A DNA stretch of 64,000 bases from Hydrogenophaga sp. RAC07 (GTDB lineage Bacteria; Pseudomonadota; Gammaproteobacteria; Burkholderiales; Burkholderiaceae_C), in contig NZ_CP016449.1 in assembly GCF_001713375.1 (NCBI RefSeq), forward strand, positions 3,596,001 to 3,660,000, read 5' to 3'. Numbering within the stretch: position 1 is the first letter of the stretch; the number at the start of each line of letters is the position of its first letter. Shown here in pieces: positions 26,973-35,883 of the stretch. The notes under the pieces are model-generated. The model did not search any database. It worked only from the letters and a program-made list of their open reading frames with translations, and had not been told where the DNA came from. A program made the translations under genes and the position numbers.

Positions 26973-27626
26973 TTACCGCTCAGGCCACATGACCCCGGTG
27001 TCGGACAAGATCGCGTCCAGAGGCATGTCGTGCGCCTCGGGCTGCAAGTGAGGCAGGTAGGCAAAGTCGTATCCCAAGCCGACGGTGAAGGGTTTGGGCT
27101 GCAGACTGGCCAGGGTGCGGTCGTAGAAACCACCGCCGTAGCCCAGCCGGTAACCACCCGGCCCATACCCCACGCAGGGCACAAAGATCAAGGTCGGCAC
27201 CACGATCTCGGTGTCCTTGGGCTTGGGAATGCCGTAGGCGTCTTCCTCCATCGGGCAGCCCGGGTACCAGGTGTAGAAGGTCAGCGTCTTGTCGACCTTG
27301 TTGACCACGGGCAAGCCGATGCGGCGCAGCTTTTGCGCGCCTTGTGCGTCTTCTTCGAGCCCGGCTTCCTGCCATCGGAACAGAGCCGGCAAGGGATCGA
27401 ACTCGCCCTTGATGGGCCAGTACGCACCGATCACCGCGTCGGGCCGTTCGATCAGCCAGACCCGCATGACCCGCTGCAGCATGTCGTTGCGAAAGCTGCG
27501 ATCGGCCAGGCCCAGGCGCTTTTCAACCAGGGCCTTGCGCCATTCGGTTTTCAGGGCTGCCGCCGTTGATCCTTCGGCCTGTTTCCTGTGGGGTGGAGGG
27601 GAACTCTGGCCGTCTTTGGTGTCCAT
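26973..27626 (-). CDS. 5-formyltetrahydrofolate cyclo-ligase
   Basis: This is a 217-residue enzyme from the ATG at 27626. It converts 5-formyl-THF to 5,10-methenyl-THF with ATP, salvaging one-carbon units. The signature glycine-rich motif GPGGYRLGYGGGFYDRTLA lies near residues 158-176, and IGAYWPIKGEFDPLP near 65-79. Length is typical or slightly long because of an acidic insertion and a polar N-terminal tail. It is divergent from the lytic transglycosylase gene with almost no spacer. Confidence 0.93.
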   Translation of the reverse strand: MDTKDGQSSPPPHRKQAEGSTAAALKTEWRKALVEKRLGLADRSFRNDMLQRVMRVWLIERPDAVIGAYWPIKGEFDPLPALFRWQEAGLEEDAQGAQKLRRIGLPVVNKVDKTLTFYTWYPGCPMEEDAYGIPKPKDTEIVVPTLIFVPCVGYGPGGYRLGYGGGFYDRTLASLQPKPFTVGLGYDFAYLPHLQPEAHDMPLDAILSDTGVMWPER

Positions 27627-27635
27627 AATCAACGC

Positions 27636-29681
27636 ATGAAACAGGTTGGTGTGAAACAGGGATCAAGAGCGCAGAACACAACGGACATGCGAGGCATGCA
27701 CCGGTGGGTTCTGCGGTTCATTATGGCCGTGCTGGTGTTGCCGGGACTGGCGCACGCACAAAGCAGCACCGGCGGTGACGCCACCTTGCTCGAGATGCGC
27801 GAAGCCTTTCGCCGCAACAACACCGCCCAGCTCACCAACCTGTTGCCCGCCGTGCGCGGGCACGCGCTCGAACCCCTCGCGATCTACTGGGACATGAAGG
27901 CGCGGCTGGAGACGGCTACGGCGGGCGACATCCGCGCCGCCCTGGACCGCATGCCCGGCACCTACTGGGAAGACCGGCTGCGCAACGACTGGCTGCTGCT
28001 GCTGGGCCGAGCGCGCGACTGGACGAACTTCTCCGCCGAGCTGCCACGTTTCCGCATGAACGACGACCGGCAGGTGAGTTGTTACGCCTTGATGATCGAC
28101 GCCGCCAGCGGCCGCATGCCGCCCGAGCTGGCCGCCGAGCGCGTGCGCACCCTGTGGCACGCGCAGCGCGAAGCCGACGACGGTTGTGCCACCGCGGCGC
28201 AGTCGCTGCTCAGCAGCGGCCACCTCAAACCCGAGGCCGCCTGGCAACGCGCGCGCCTGGCCATGGACGCCAACCGCCCTCGCGTGGCCAGCCAGGCCGT
28301 GGGGCTGATCGACCCCGACTGGGCGGCCATGGTGGACACCGTGGCCAAGGACCCCGCCAAGTATCTGGATGAAAAGATCACCGCCATCCGCCCGCGCACC
28401 AAGGAACTGGTGACCCTGGCCATCATCCGGCTCGCGTTCAACGACCCGGGCGCTGCCGCGCAGGAGATGGACCGCACCCGCTGGAAAGCGCAGCTCACCA
28501 CCGAAGAACGCAGCTGGGTCTGGGGCGTGATCGGCAAACGCTCGGCGCAGAAGCTGGAAACGCAGGCGCTGGCGTACTTCGTCAACGGCGAAGACCGGCA
28601 CATGCACGACGACCACCTGGAATGGAAAGCGCGCGCCGGCATGCGGGCTGGCGCCTGGGGCCACGTGCGCGATGCGATCGCCGCCATGACCGAGCCGAAT
28701 CAAAACCAGCCCGACTGGATCTACTGGAAAGCGCGCGCCCTGCAGGCGCTCAAGCTGCCCGACGTTCCCACGGCCAACGCACAGGCCCGCGCGCTGCTCG
28801 AATCCATCGCCTCCGAGCGCGGCTTCTACGAACAGCTCGCACTCGAAGACCTCGGCCGCCAGATCACCACGCCACCCGCCCCTGCACCCCTCACGGCAGA
28901 GGAAACCACGGCCGCCCAACGCAACCCGGGGCTGCGCCGCGCGTTGATCGCCATGCGGCTGGGCCTGCGCAGCGAAGGCGTGCGCGAGTGGAACTACACC
29001 ATTGGCCTGCACGATGCCGGCGGCATGGCCGAGCGAGAGCTGCTGGCCGCTGCGGCCCTGGCCTGCGAAGCCGAGCTGTGGGACCGCTGCATCAACACCA
29101 GCCTGCGCACGCCGACCGCGCAAGACCACGCCCAGCGTTTTCCCACGCCGCACCGCTCGGCCGTGGTGAGCCGCTCGCGCGAGATCGGGCTCGACCCGGC
29201 GTATGTGTACGGCCTGATCCGCCAGGAAAGCCGCTTCGTCACCGACGCACGTTCCGGCGTGGGCGCCTCCGGTCTCATGCAGGTGATGCCCGCCACTGCG
29301 CGCTGGACCGCCCGCAAGATCGGCCTGACCGATTTCCGCCCGGTCCAGATCACGGAGCGCGACACCAACATCCTCATCGGCACCGCCTACCTCAAGCTCG
29401 CGCTCGACGACTTCGAGGGTTCACTGCCCATGGCCGCTGCCGCCTACAACGCCGGGCCGGGACGCCCGCGCAACTGGCGCAACGGACCGGTGCTGCCCGG
29501 CGAGGTCTGGGCCGAGAACATCCCGTTCGAGGAAACGCGCGACTACGTCAAAAAGGTGTTGGCCAACACCACCAGCTACGCCGCGCTGATCACGGGTCAG
29601 CCGCAGTCCTTGCGTGCGCGCCTGGGCACGGTGGGCCCACGCTTGAGCGGCGAAGCCACCATCAACAAAGACCTTCCCTGA
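27636..29681 (+). CDS. slt: Soluble lytic murein transglycosylase (Slt70-like)
   Basis: This periplasmic enzyme cleaves peptidoglycan glycan strands to anhydro-muropeptides. It has 681 residues from the ATG at 27636; ATGs at 27687 or 27696 give a better signal peptide (HRWVLRFIMAVLVLPGLAHA, cut before QSS). A long alpha-superhelical U-domain fills residues about 50-500. The SLT catalytic domain follows with IRQESRFVTDARSGVGASGL (catalytic Glu) then MQVMPATARW, and AAYNAGPGRPRNW near the end. The start is the main uncertainty. Four bases separate it from the next gene. Confidence 0.92.
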   Translation: MKQVGVKQGSRAQNTTDMRGMHRWVLRFIMAVLVLPGLAHAQSSTGGDATLLEMREAFRRNNTAQLTNLLPAVRGHALEPLAIYWDMKARLETATAGDIRAALDRMPGTYWEDRLRNDWLLLLGRARDWTNFSAELPRFRMNDDRQVSCYALMIDAASGRMPPELAAERVRTLWHAQREADDGCATAAQSLLSSGHLKPEAAWQRARLAMDANRPRVASQAVGLIDPDWAAMVDTVAKDPAKYLDEKITAIRPRTKELVTLAIIRLAFNDPGAAAQEMDRTRWKAQLTTEERSWVWGVIGKRSAQKLETQALAYFVNGEDRHMHDDHLEWKARAGMRAGAWGHVRDAIAAMTEPNQNQPDWIYWKARALQALKLPDVPTANAQARALLESIASERGFYEQLALEDLGRQITTPPAPAPLTAEETTAAQRNPGLRRALIAMRLGLRSEGVREWNYTIGLHDAGGMAERELLAAAALACEAELWDRCINTSLRTPTAQDHAQRFPTPHRSAVVSRSREIGLDPAYVYGLIRQESRFVTDARSGVGASGLMQVMPATARWTARKIGLTDFRPVQITERDTNILIGTAYLKLALDDFEGSLPMAAAAYNAGPGRPRNWRNGPVLPGEVWAENIPFEETRDYVKKVLANTTSYAALITGQPQSLRARLGTVGPRLSGEATINKDLP

Positions 29682-29685
29682 TCCC

Positions 29686-30648
29686 ATGAAAAACATCCTC
29701 GTTCTGGGTGGTACCGGTTTTGTCGGCCGCCACGTTTGCGAAAAGCTGCACCGCCAGGGTTGGCGCGTCACGGTGCCCACGCGCCGCGCCATCAAGGCGG
29801 CCGCTGTTCAGCACCTGCCCCGTGTGACCGTGGTCGAGGCCGACGTGCACGACCCCGCCCAGTTGCTGGCGTTGGTGAACGGCCACGATGCGGTGGTCAA
29901 CCTGATCGCCATCCTGCACGGCACCGAAGAAGCGTTCGAACGTGTGCACGTGGAGTTGCCGCTCGCCCTGTCGGAAGCCTGTGTGGCCGATGGCGTGCGC
30001 CGCCTGGTGCACATCAGCGCGCTGGGCGTGAGCCTGGACGGACCATCACGCTACCAGCGCAGCAAGGCGCGCGGCGAAGAGGTGCTGCGCGGCGCCGGGC
30101 TGGACCTCACCGTGCTTCGCCCCAGCGTGATCTTTGGCTCGGGTGACCGCTTTCTCAACGTGTTTGCCGACCTGCAGTCGATCTTTCCGGTGGTGCCCCT
30201 GGCCAGCGCGGGCGCCCGCTTTCAACCCGTGTGGGTGGAAGACGTGGCCACTGCGGTGGCGGTCTGCCTGGCCGACCAGGGACTGCCCCGGAGCACGGTG
30301 GGTCAGACCTTCGAATGCGCCGGACCCGATGTGTTGACCTTGGCCGAACTCGTGGGCATCGCGGGCCGATACGGAAGCCGGCAGCGCCCGGTGCTGCCGC
30401 TGCCTGCCGCGCTGGCGCGGCTGCAAGCCGGGGTGATGGAGCTCATGCCCGGTGAGCCGCTGATGAGCCGCGACAACCTGGACGCCATGTCGGTCGACAA
30501 CGTGGCCACCCAGCAGTGGCCCGGACTGTCCTCGCTGGGCATCGCGCCCGCCAGCGTGCACTCCGTCGCCCCCACCTACCTCGGGCGGCGAGGTGGCCGC
30601 AGCAAGCTGCTGGCATTCCGGCAGGGCGGGCGGCCACCTGCCGTTTGA
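29686..30648 (+). CDS. NAD(P)-binding epimerase-like protein of the complex I NDUFA9 family
   Basis: This is a 320-residue protein with an N-terminal Rossmann motif ILVLGGTGFVGRHV (residues 4-17), VVNLIAIL, then HISALGVS and YQRSKARGEEVLR. These are typical of atypical SDRs related to the NDUFA9 accessory subunit of respiratory complex I. The catalytic Tyr/Lys pair is displaced, as in this group, so it may bind a nucleotide for stability or make quinone/sugar adjustments. It starts 4 bp after slt and is probably co-transcribed. The substrate is unknown. Confidence 0.85.
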   Translation: MKNILVLGGTGFVGRHVCEKLHRQGWRVTVPTRRAIKAAAVQHLPRVTVVEADVHDPAQLLALVNGHDAVVNLIAILHGTEEAFERVHVELPLALSEACVADGVRRLVHISALGVSLDGPSRYQRSKARGEEVLRGAGLDLTVLRPSVIFGSGDRFLNVFADLQSIFPVVPLASAGARFQPVWVEDVATAVAVCLADQGLPRSTVGQTFECAGPDVLTLAELVGIAGRYGSRQRPVLPLPAALARLQAGVMELMPGEPLMSRDNLDAMSVDNVATQQWPGLSSLGIAPASVHSVAPTYLGRRGGRSKLLAFRQGGRPPAV

Positions 30649-30693
30649 AAGTGGAATGAAGTGTGACTTTTATCTGATTCTTTCTTCTATAAA

Positions 30694-30709
30694 TAACACC
30701 AAGGTGTCA
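30694..30709. promoter_or_regulatory. Inverted repeat in the promoter of the CsoR-type gene
   Basis: ACACC-AA-GGTGT (30696-30707) lies 69 bp before the ATG at 30776 in an unusually AT-rich leader. A TATAAATA string lies just upstream (30688-30695). G/C tract inverted repeats are typical binding sites of CsoR/RcnR/FrmR proteins, so this could be an autoregulatory operator. Function inferred. Confidence 0.4.
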
Positions 30710-30775
30710 TTTTTCAGGGTGTTTTTCGAGCTTACATTAAACCGTACAGAGTACAACTCCAACCCGAGGACACCC

Positions 30776-31102
30776 ATGAACGACACCAGCGTGAAGCCTC
30801 CCTCCCGCCGCGCCAGCGCAGCCACCAACAGCCCGGGCTACCGCACCGAACACCAGCGCGATGTGATCAACCGACTCAAACGCATCGAAGGTCAGGTGCG
30901 TGGCCTGATCGACATGGTCGAAGACGGCCGCTCCTGCGAAGACGTGGCCCAGCAGATGGCAGCGGCGCGCAAGGCGATGGACAAGGCCTTCTACCGCATG
31001 ATGGCCACCTCGGTGATGGAGGCGGTTTCGTCTTCCGAATCGGAGGTGCACACCTTCCGCGAAGTCGAACGCTCCACCCGGATCCTCGAAAAATACGCCT
31101 GA
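30776..31102 (+). CDS. CsoR/RcnR/FrmR-family metal- or formaldehyde-responsive repressor
   Basis: This is a 108-residue protein from the ATG at 30776 (CCGAGGA upstream). The all-helical DUF156 domain runs from about residue 25: RLKRIEGQVRGLIDMVEDG then SCEDVAQQMAAARKAM. The Cys in SCEDV matches the first metal ligand of the family. The His and second Cys usually found about 25-30 residues later are not seen; that helix reads AFYRMMATSVMEAV. Sensing may therefore differ from copper-type CsoR. No cognate transporter gene is next to it. Confidence 0.88.
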   Translation: MNDTSVKPPSRRASAATNSPGYRTEHQRDVINRLKRIEGQVRGLIDMVEDGRSCEDVAQQMAAARKAMDKAFYRMMATSVMEAVSSSESEVHTFREVERSTRILEKYA

Positions 31103-31190
31103 GCTCGGCCGCTGCGGATCAATCCGGGGCGATTTCGGCATCAATTCGCCCAACCGAAGTCCGTACCATGGGGCTCTTTCAGGAGGCCCC

Positions 31191-31880
31191 ATGGCATTGC
31201 AGCTTTACGTCGGCAACAAGAACTACTCGTCCTGGTCCATGCGACCCTGGGTGCTCCTGACACAGGCGGGCATCCCGTTCGACGAGGTCATGATCCGCTT
31301 CGACTCGTTCGACATCGACTCCGTCTTCAAGAAGCGCCTTCGTGCCGTGAACCCTTTGGGCAAGGTGCCGGTGCTGGTGGACGATGGCTTCGCCATCTGG
31401 GACACGCTGGCGATTGCCGAGTACCTCGCCGAGCGTTTTCCCGACAAGCAGCTGTGGCCCGCCGACGTCAAAGCCCGGGCCCGCGCACGCAGCGTCTGCG
31501 CCGAGATGCACAGCGGCTTCAGCGCATTGCGAACCCATTGCCCCATGAACATCGAAGCTTCACTGCCCGAGATCGGCCGCCTGATCTGGCGCGACAAACC
31601 GGCCGTGCGCGCCGACATGGCTCGCCTGGGGGGCCTGTGGAGCGAACTGCTCGCGGCACAACCGGCCGGGGCCCTGCTGTTCGGTGACTTCAGCATCGCG
31701 GACGCCTACTTCGCACCGGTGTGCATGCGCATCAAGACCTACGAACTGCCCTTGCCGGCAGACCTGATGGCCTATGTCGACCGGGTGTGTGCACTGCCGG
31801 GCGTGAAAGCCTGGATCGACGACGCACTGACCGAGCACGACTTCATCGACTTCGACGAGCCGTATCGACTCGGACGCTGA
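31191..31880 (+). CDS. Glutathione S-transferase family protein (YfcF-like)
   Basis: This is a 229-residue protein. The N-terminal thioredoxin-like domain opens LYVGNKNYSSWSMRPWVLL (residues 5-23), with a Ser-rich active-site loop, and has the cis-Pro segment GKVPVLVDDG followed by IWDTLAIAEYLAE. The helical C-terminal domain carries the FSIADAYFAPV motif with its capping Asp. The closest known type is E. coli YfcF, which has peroxidase and transferase activity with glutathione. It is monocistronic; RBS AGGAGG at 31181-31186. The substrate is unknown. Confidence 0.9.
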   Translation: MALQLYVGNKNYSSWSMRPWVLLTQAGIPFDEVMIRFDSFDIDSVFKKRLRAVNPLGKVPVLVDDGFAIWDTLAIAEYLAERFPDKQLWPADVKARARARSVCAEMHSGFSALRTHCPMNIEASLPEIGRLIWRDKPAVRADMARLGGLWSELLAAQPAGALLFGDFSIADAYFAPVCMRIKTYELPLPADLMAYVDRVCALPGVKAWIDDALTEHDFIDFDEPYRLGR

Positions 31881-31906
31881 CAAGGGCCGCGCCTAAACTC
31901 GGCGGG

Positions 31907-33199
31907 ATGAAAACCTATCTCGTCGGTGGAGCGGTGCGCGATGCGTTGATGGTGCGCGATGCAGGCGCATCCGAGGCATCGCACGTCGACCGCGACTGGG
32001 TGGTGGTGGGCACCACACCCGAGGCCATGGTGCAACAAGGCTTCTTGCCCGTGGGCCGCGACTTTCCCGTCTTCCTGCACCCCACCACGCGCGAGGAGTA
32101 CGCGCTGGCCCGCACCGAGCGCAAGACCTCGCCCGGCTACCGGGGCTTCGTGGTGCACGCCGAACCCGGCGTGACGCTGGAAGACGACCTGGCGCGCCGC
32201 GACCTCACCATCAACGCCATGGCGGTGGCGGCCAGCGAGGCCGACGATCCGGCGCGTGCACGGATCATCGACCCGCACAACGGCCAGCACGACCTGCAGC
32301 ACCGCGTGCTGCGCCACGTGACAGACGCCTTCACCGAAGACCCGGTGCGCATCCTGCGGCTGGCGCGCTTTGCCGCGCGTTTTCCCGACTTTTCCGTGGC
32401 GGCCGAAACACTGGCCTTGATGCGAAACATGGTGGCGCAGGGTGAGGTCGACCACCTGGTGGCCGAGCGGGTGTGGCAGGAGCTCGCACGTGGGCTGATG
32501 GAGCAGCGTCCCAGCCGCATGTTCGACGTGCTGCGCGACTGCGGTGCCTTGAAGCGCCTGCTGCCCGAGGTCGACCGCCTCTGGGGCGTGCCGCAGCGCG
32601 CCGAGTACCACCCCGAGATCGACACCGGTGTGCACCTGATGATGGTGCTCGACATGAGCGCACGCCTGGCCGCGCCGCTCACGGTGCGCTTTGCCTGCCT
32701 GGGCCACGACCTCGGCAAGGGCACCACGTCGGCCGATGTGCTGCCACGCCATATCGGCCACGAGGAGCGCAGCGCGCGCCTGCTCAAGGGCGTGTGCGAG
32801 CGGCTGCGGGTGCCGGTGGACTGCCGCGAACTGGCCGACGTGGTGGCACGCGAACACGGCAACATCCACCGCAGCGAAACGCTCGGTGCCGCCGCACTGG
32901 TGCGGCTGCTCGAACGCTGCGACGCGCTGCGCAAGCCGGCGCGTTTTCACGAGGTGCTGCTGGCCTGCGAATGCGATGCGCGCGGACGGCTGGGCATGGG
33001 CGAGATCGCCTATCCCCAACGCGATCGGCTCGCGCAGGCGCTGGTGTGGGCGCAGTCGGTGAACACGGCCGGCATCGCCGCGCAGGCACAGGCCGATGGC
33101 CTCAGTGGCCCGAAAGTGGGCGAACAGATCCACAAGGCGCGCGTCGCCGCGGTCGCCCGTGGTCTCGGCGCCGCAGACCCCGCCCCTGCTGGCGATTGA
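31907..33199 (+). CDS. cca: Multifunctional CCA tRNA nucleotidyltransferase
   Basis: This is a 430-residue enzyme that adds or repairs the 3' CCA of tRNAs. The start at 31907 gives MKTYLVGGAVRDAL, with the nucleotidyltransferase signature, followed by the catalytic DRD pair (residues 26-28) and RRDLTINAMAV. EDPVRILRLARFAARF is also present. The C-terminal HD domain has CLGHDLGKGTT, giving the 2',3'-cyclic phosphodiesterase and phosphatase activities of class II CCA enzymes from gammas and betas. Length is slightly above E. coli (412). It is 26 bp downstream of the GST gene. Confidence 0.96.
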   Translation: MKTYLVGGAVRDALMVRDAGASEASHVDRDWVVVGTTPEAMVQQGFLPVGRDFPVFLHPTTREEYALARTERKTSPGYRGFVVHAEPGVTLEDDLARRDLTINAMAVAASEADDPARARIIDPHNGQHDLQHRVLRHVTDAFTEDPVRILRLARFAARFPDFSVAAETLALMRNMVAQGEVDHLVAERVWQELARGLMEQRPSRMFDVLRDCGALKRLLPEVDRLWGVPQRAEYHPEIDTGVHLMMVLDMSARLAAPLTVRFACLGHDLGKGTTSADVLPRHIGHEERSARLLKGVCERLRVPVDCRELADVVAREHGNIHRSETLGAAALVRLLERCDALRKPARFHEVLLACECDARGRLGMGEIAYPQRDRLAQALVWAQSVNTAGIAAQAQADGLSGPKVGEQIHKARVAAVARGLGAADPAPAGD

Positions 33200-33305
33200 G
33201 CACGTTCCGCATCCGTCAAGCGGGCTGAAAAACTTCGCACCCTGAAGGTGGGGTATGCCGCCGGGCTGGCCTTGCACACGCCACGCGTGTTACGGTGTCT
33301 GGCTG

Positions 33306-34046
33306 ATGAGACCATTGCCCACGCTGCTGACGCAAAGGTCAGCACTCTTTCTGGACTTCGATGGAACCTTGGCCGATCTGGCACCCCGGCCCGATGCGGT
33401 GGACGTGCCCGGAGACCTCGCGCGCCTGCTCGACAGCCTGCATGCCCACCTGAACGGCGCACTGGCGCTGGTGACTGGCCGCGCCCGCGAAGACATCGAA
33501 CCCATGCTGTCCCCCTGGCGTTGGCCAGCCGCGTTCGAGCACGGGGCGTTGCGCGTGTCGGCGCACGGCGACGCGGCTGCCCTGCGCCCACCCGGGCTGG
33601 ACCGCGCCGTGGCTGCCGCGCAGCACCTGGTGTCGCGACACGCCGGCTTGCTGCTCGAAATCAAACAGACCTCGATGGCGTTGCACTTTCGCCTGGCGCC
33701 CTCGCTCGAAGCGCTGTGCGTGGAAACCCTGGCGCGCTCCATCGACAAGGCAAGCGGCCTTCAGCTGCTGCGAGGCAAGGCCGTGATCGAGGTCAAGTCG
33801 GTGGGCGTCAACAAAGGCCTGGCCATCCAGGCTTTCATGAACGAGGCGCCCTTTGCCGGCCGCTTGCCGGTGTTCGCCGGCGACGACGTGACCGACGAAG
33901 CCGGCTTCGCCGTGGTGCAGCGCCTGGGCGGTGCCGGCATCAAGGTCGGCGCGGGCACGAGTTGTGCCCTGCACCGGTGCGAGAGCCCCGAAGCCCTGCG
34001 AGCCTGGCTCGCGGACGCCCTCCAGACCCCTTTGATCCACACATGA
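33306..34046 (+). CDS. otsB: Trehalose-6-phosphate phosphatase
   Basis: This 246-residue HAD-superfamily enzyme dephosphorylates trehalose-6-phosphate. The start at 33306 is chosen because ALFLDFDGTLADLAPRP then follows at residues 12-28 with the nucleophile DFDGT. The other HAD motifs are LVTGR, KSVGVNKG and FAGDDVTDEAGF. The stop overlaps the start of the GH15 gene (ATGA), and otsA follows that, so the three form one operon for trehalose, an osmo- and stress-protectant. Length is normal. Confidence 0.95.
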   Translation: MRPLPTLLTQRSALFLDFDGTLADLAPRPDAVDVPGDLARLLDSLHAHLNGALALVTGRAREDIEPMLSPWRWPAAFEHGALRVSAHGDAAALRPPGLDRAVAAAQHLVSRHAGLLLEIKQTSMALHFRLAPSLEALCVETLARSIDKASGLQLLRGKAVIEVKSVGVNKGLAIQAFMNEAPFAGRLPVFAGDDVTDEAGFAVVQRLGGAGIKVGAGTSCALHRCESPEALRAWLADALQTPLIHT

Positions 34047-35872
34047 CCCTCGCCAAGAACGGTTTCGCGCCGCCCGCTGCTCCCTCGCTCTCCCTCGGCG
34101 TGGTGGGCAACTGTGCTTTCAGCGCGCTGATCGATCCGCACGGCCGTGTGGTGTGGAGCTGCCTGCCGCGCTTTGACGGCGACCCGGTGTTTCACGCGCT
34201 GCTGGGCGGCCCCGATGCCGAAACGGGATCCTGGGCAATCGAACTCGAAGACATGGTGGAGGCCACCCAACGCTACGAACCCAACACCGCCGTGCTCGCG
34301 ACCGAGCTGTGGGACAGCCAGGCACAGGGGATTTCCATCACCGACTTTGCGCCGCGTTTTCTCTCGCGTGCCCGCTATTTCCGGCCGACGCAGCTGGTGC
34401 GGCGTGTGCGCCCGCTCAAGGGTGCGCCGCGCATCCGCATCACGCTGAAACCACGCTGTGACTGGGGCGCGCAAGCTCCGCGCATCACCTCGGGCAGCCA
34501 CCACATCCGCTACGTGGGCGATGCACAAACCCTGCGCCTGCACACCGACGCGTCCATCAGCCACGTGCTCGCACGCGAACCGTTTCTGCTCACGCGCGAA
34601 CTCAACTTCATCTTCGGCCCGGACGAAACGCTGGAAAGCGGCATCGGGGACACCGCGCGCCATTTCGAGCGGGAGACCCTGGCCTACTGGCGCGGCTGGA
34701 GCCAGCGCCTGGCGCTGCCGCTGGAATGGCAGGAAGCCGTGATCCGCGCGGCCATCACGCTCAAGCTCTCGTTGTTCGAAGACACCGGCGCGATCGTGGC
34801 CGCCATGACCACCAGCATTCCCGAAGCCCCGGGCAGCCAGCGCAACTGGGACTACCGCCACTGCTGGCTGCGCGATGCGTTTTTTGTGGTGCGCGCGCTC
34901 AACAGCCTGGCCGAGGTCGGCACGCTGGAGGACTACCTGCGCTGGTTGTCCAACGTGGTGGTGGGTGCCAGGGACGGCGATGCCGGCGGCCACATCCAGC
35001 CCTTGCATGGCATTGGCCTGGAACGCGAGCTGCCTGAGCGCATTTGCGAGACGCTGCCCGGCTACCGCGGCATGGGCCCGGTGCGTGTGGGCAACCAGGC
35101 GCAGGAACATTTCCAGCACGACGTGTACGGCAACATCGTGCTGGCGGCCGCGCAGGCCTTTCACGACAAACGCCTGCTGCATCCGGCGGGCCTGGCCGAG
35201 TTCGAGCGGCTGGAAGTGGTGGGCGAACAGGCGGTGCGCATTTTTGACCAACCCGACGCCGGCATGTGGGAGCTTCGCACCCGGGCCCGTGTGCACACCA
35301 GCTCGGCACTGATGTGCTGGGCCGCCTGCGACCGCCTGGCCAAGATCGCCCGCATGATCGACCTGCCCGACCGCGCCCTGCACTGGGTCAACCGCGCCGC
35401 CGTGATGCGCGATCGCATCCTGCGTGAAGCGTGGAGCGAAGAGCGCCAGGCCTTCACCGAGAGCTTCGGTGGGCGCGATCTGGACGCCAGTGTGTTGCTC
35501 ATGGTCGAGGTGGGTTTCATCGACCCGATGGACCCACGCTTCGTGTCCACGCTGGCAGCCCTCGAAGAACACCTGTGCGACGGCCCCTACATGCGCCGTT
35601 ACGAGGGGGCCGACGACTTCGGAAAACCCGAAACCGCATTCAACGTCTGCACCTTCTGGCGCATCGATGCGCTGGCCCGCACCGGCCGCAAAGCCGAGGC
35701 GCGCGCCATCTTCGAAACCATGCTGGTCGCGCGCAACCCGCTGGGCATGCTGTCCGAAGACACCCACGCTACCACCGGCGAGATGTGGGGCAATTACCCG
35801 CAGACCTACTCGATGGTGGGCATCATCAACGCGGCGGTGCGACTGTCGGCACCTTGGGACTCCGTCATTTGA
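34043..35872 (+). CDS. Glycoside hydrolase family 15 protein (glucoamylase or trehalase type)
   Basis: This is a 609-residue protein. The N-terminal beta-sandwich (residues about 12-260) opens LGVVGNCAFSALIDPHGRVV then WSCLPRFDGDPVF. The (alpha/alpha)6 catalytic domain has RNWDYRHCWLRDAFFVVRAL near 270-290, and PETAFNVCTFWRIDALARTG near 530. There is no signal peptide, so it acts in the cytoplasm. Cytoplasmic GH15 enzymes between ots genes are found in many proteobacteria, and some bacterial GH15 members hydrolyse trehalose. A role in trehalose or glucan turnover is the likely reading, but the substrate is inferred. Confidence 0.88.
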   Translation: MTLAKNGFAPPAAPSLSLGVVGNCAFSALIDPHGRVVWSCLPRFDGDPVFHALLGGPDAETGSWAIELEDMVEATQRYEPNTAVLATELWDSQAQGISITDFAPRFLSRARYFRPTQLVRRVRPLKGAPRIRITLKPRCDWGAQAPRITSGSHHIRYVGDAQTLRLHTDASISHVLAREPFLLTRELNFIFGPDETLESGIGDTARHFERETLAYWRGWSQRLALPLEWQEAVIRAAITLKLSLFEDTGAIVAAMTTSIPEAPGSQRNWDYRHCWLRDAFFVVRALNSLAEVGTLEDYLRWLSNVVVGARDGDAGGHIQPLHGIGLERELPERICETLPGYRGMGPVRVGNQAQEHFQHDVYGNIVLAAAQAFHDKRLLHPAGLAEFERLEVVGEQAVRIFDQPDAGMWELRTRARVHTSSALMCWAACDRLAKIARMIDLPDRALHWVNRAAVMRDRILREAWSEERQAFTESFGGRDLDASVLLMVEVGFIDPMDPRFVSTLAALEEHLCDGPYMRRYEGADDFGKPETAFNVCTFWRIDALARTGRKAEARAIFETMLVARNPLGMLSEDTHATTGEMWGNYPQTYSMVGIINAAVRLSAPWDSVI

Positions 35873-35883
35873 CGGCGAAGAAG

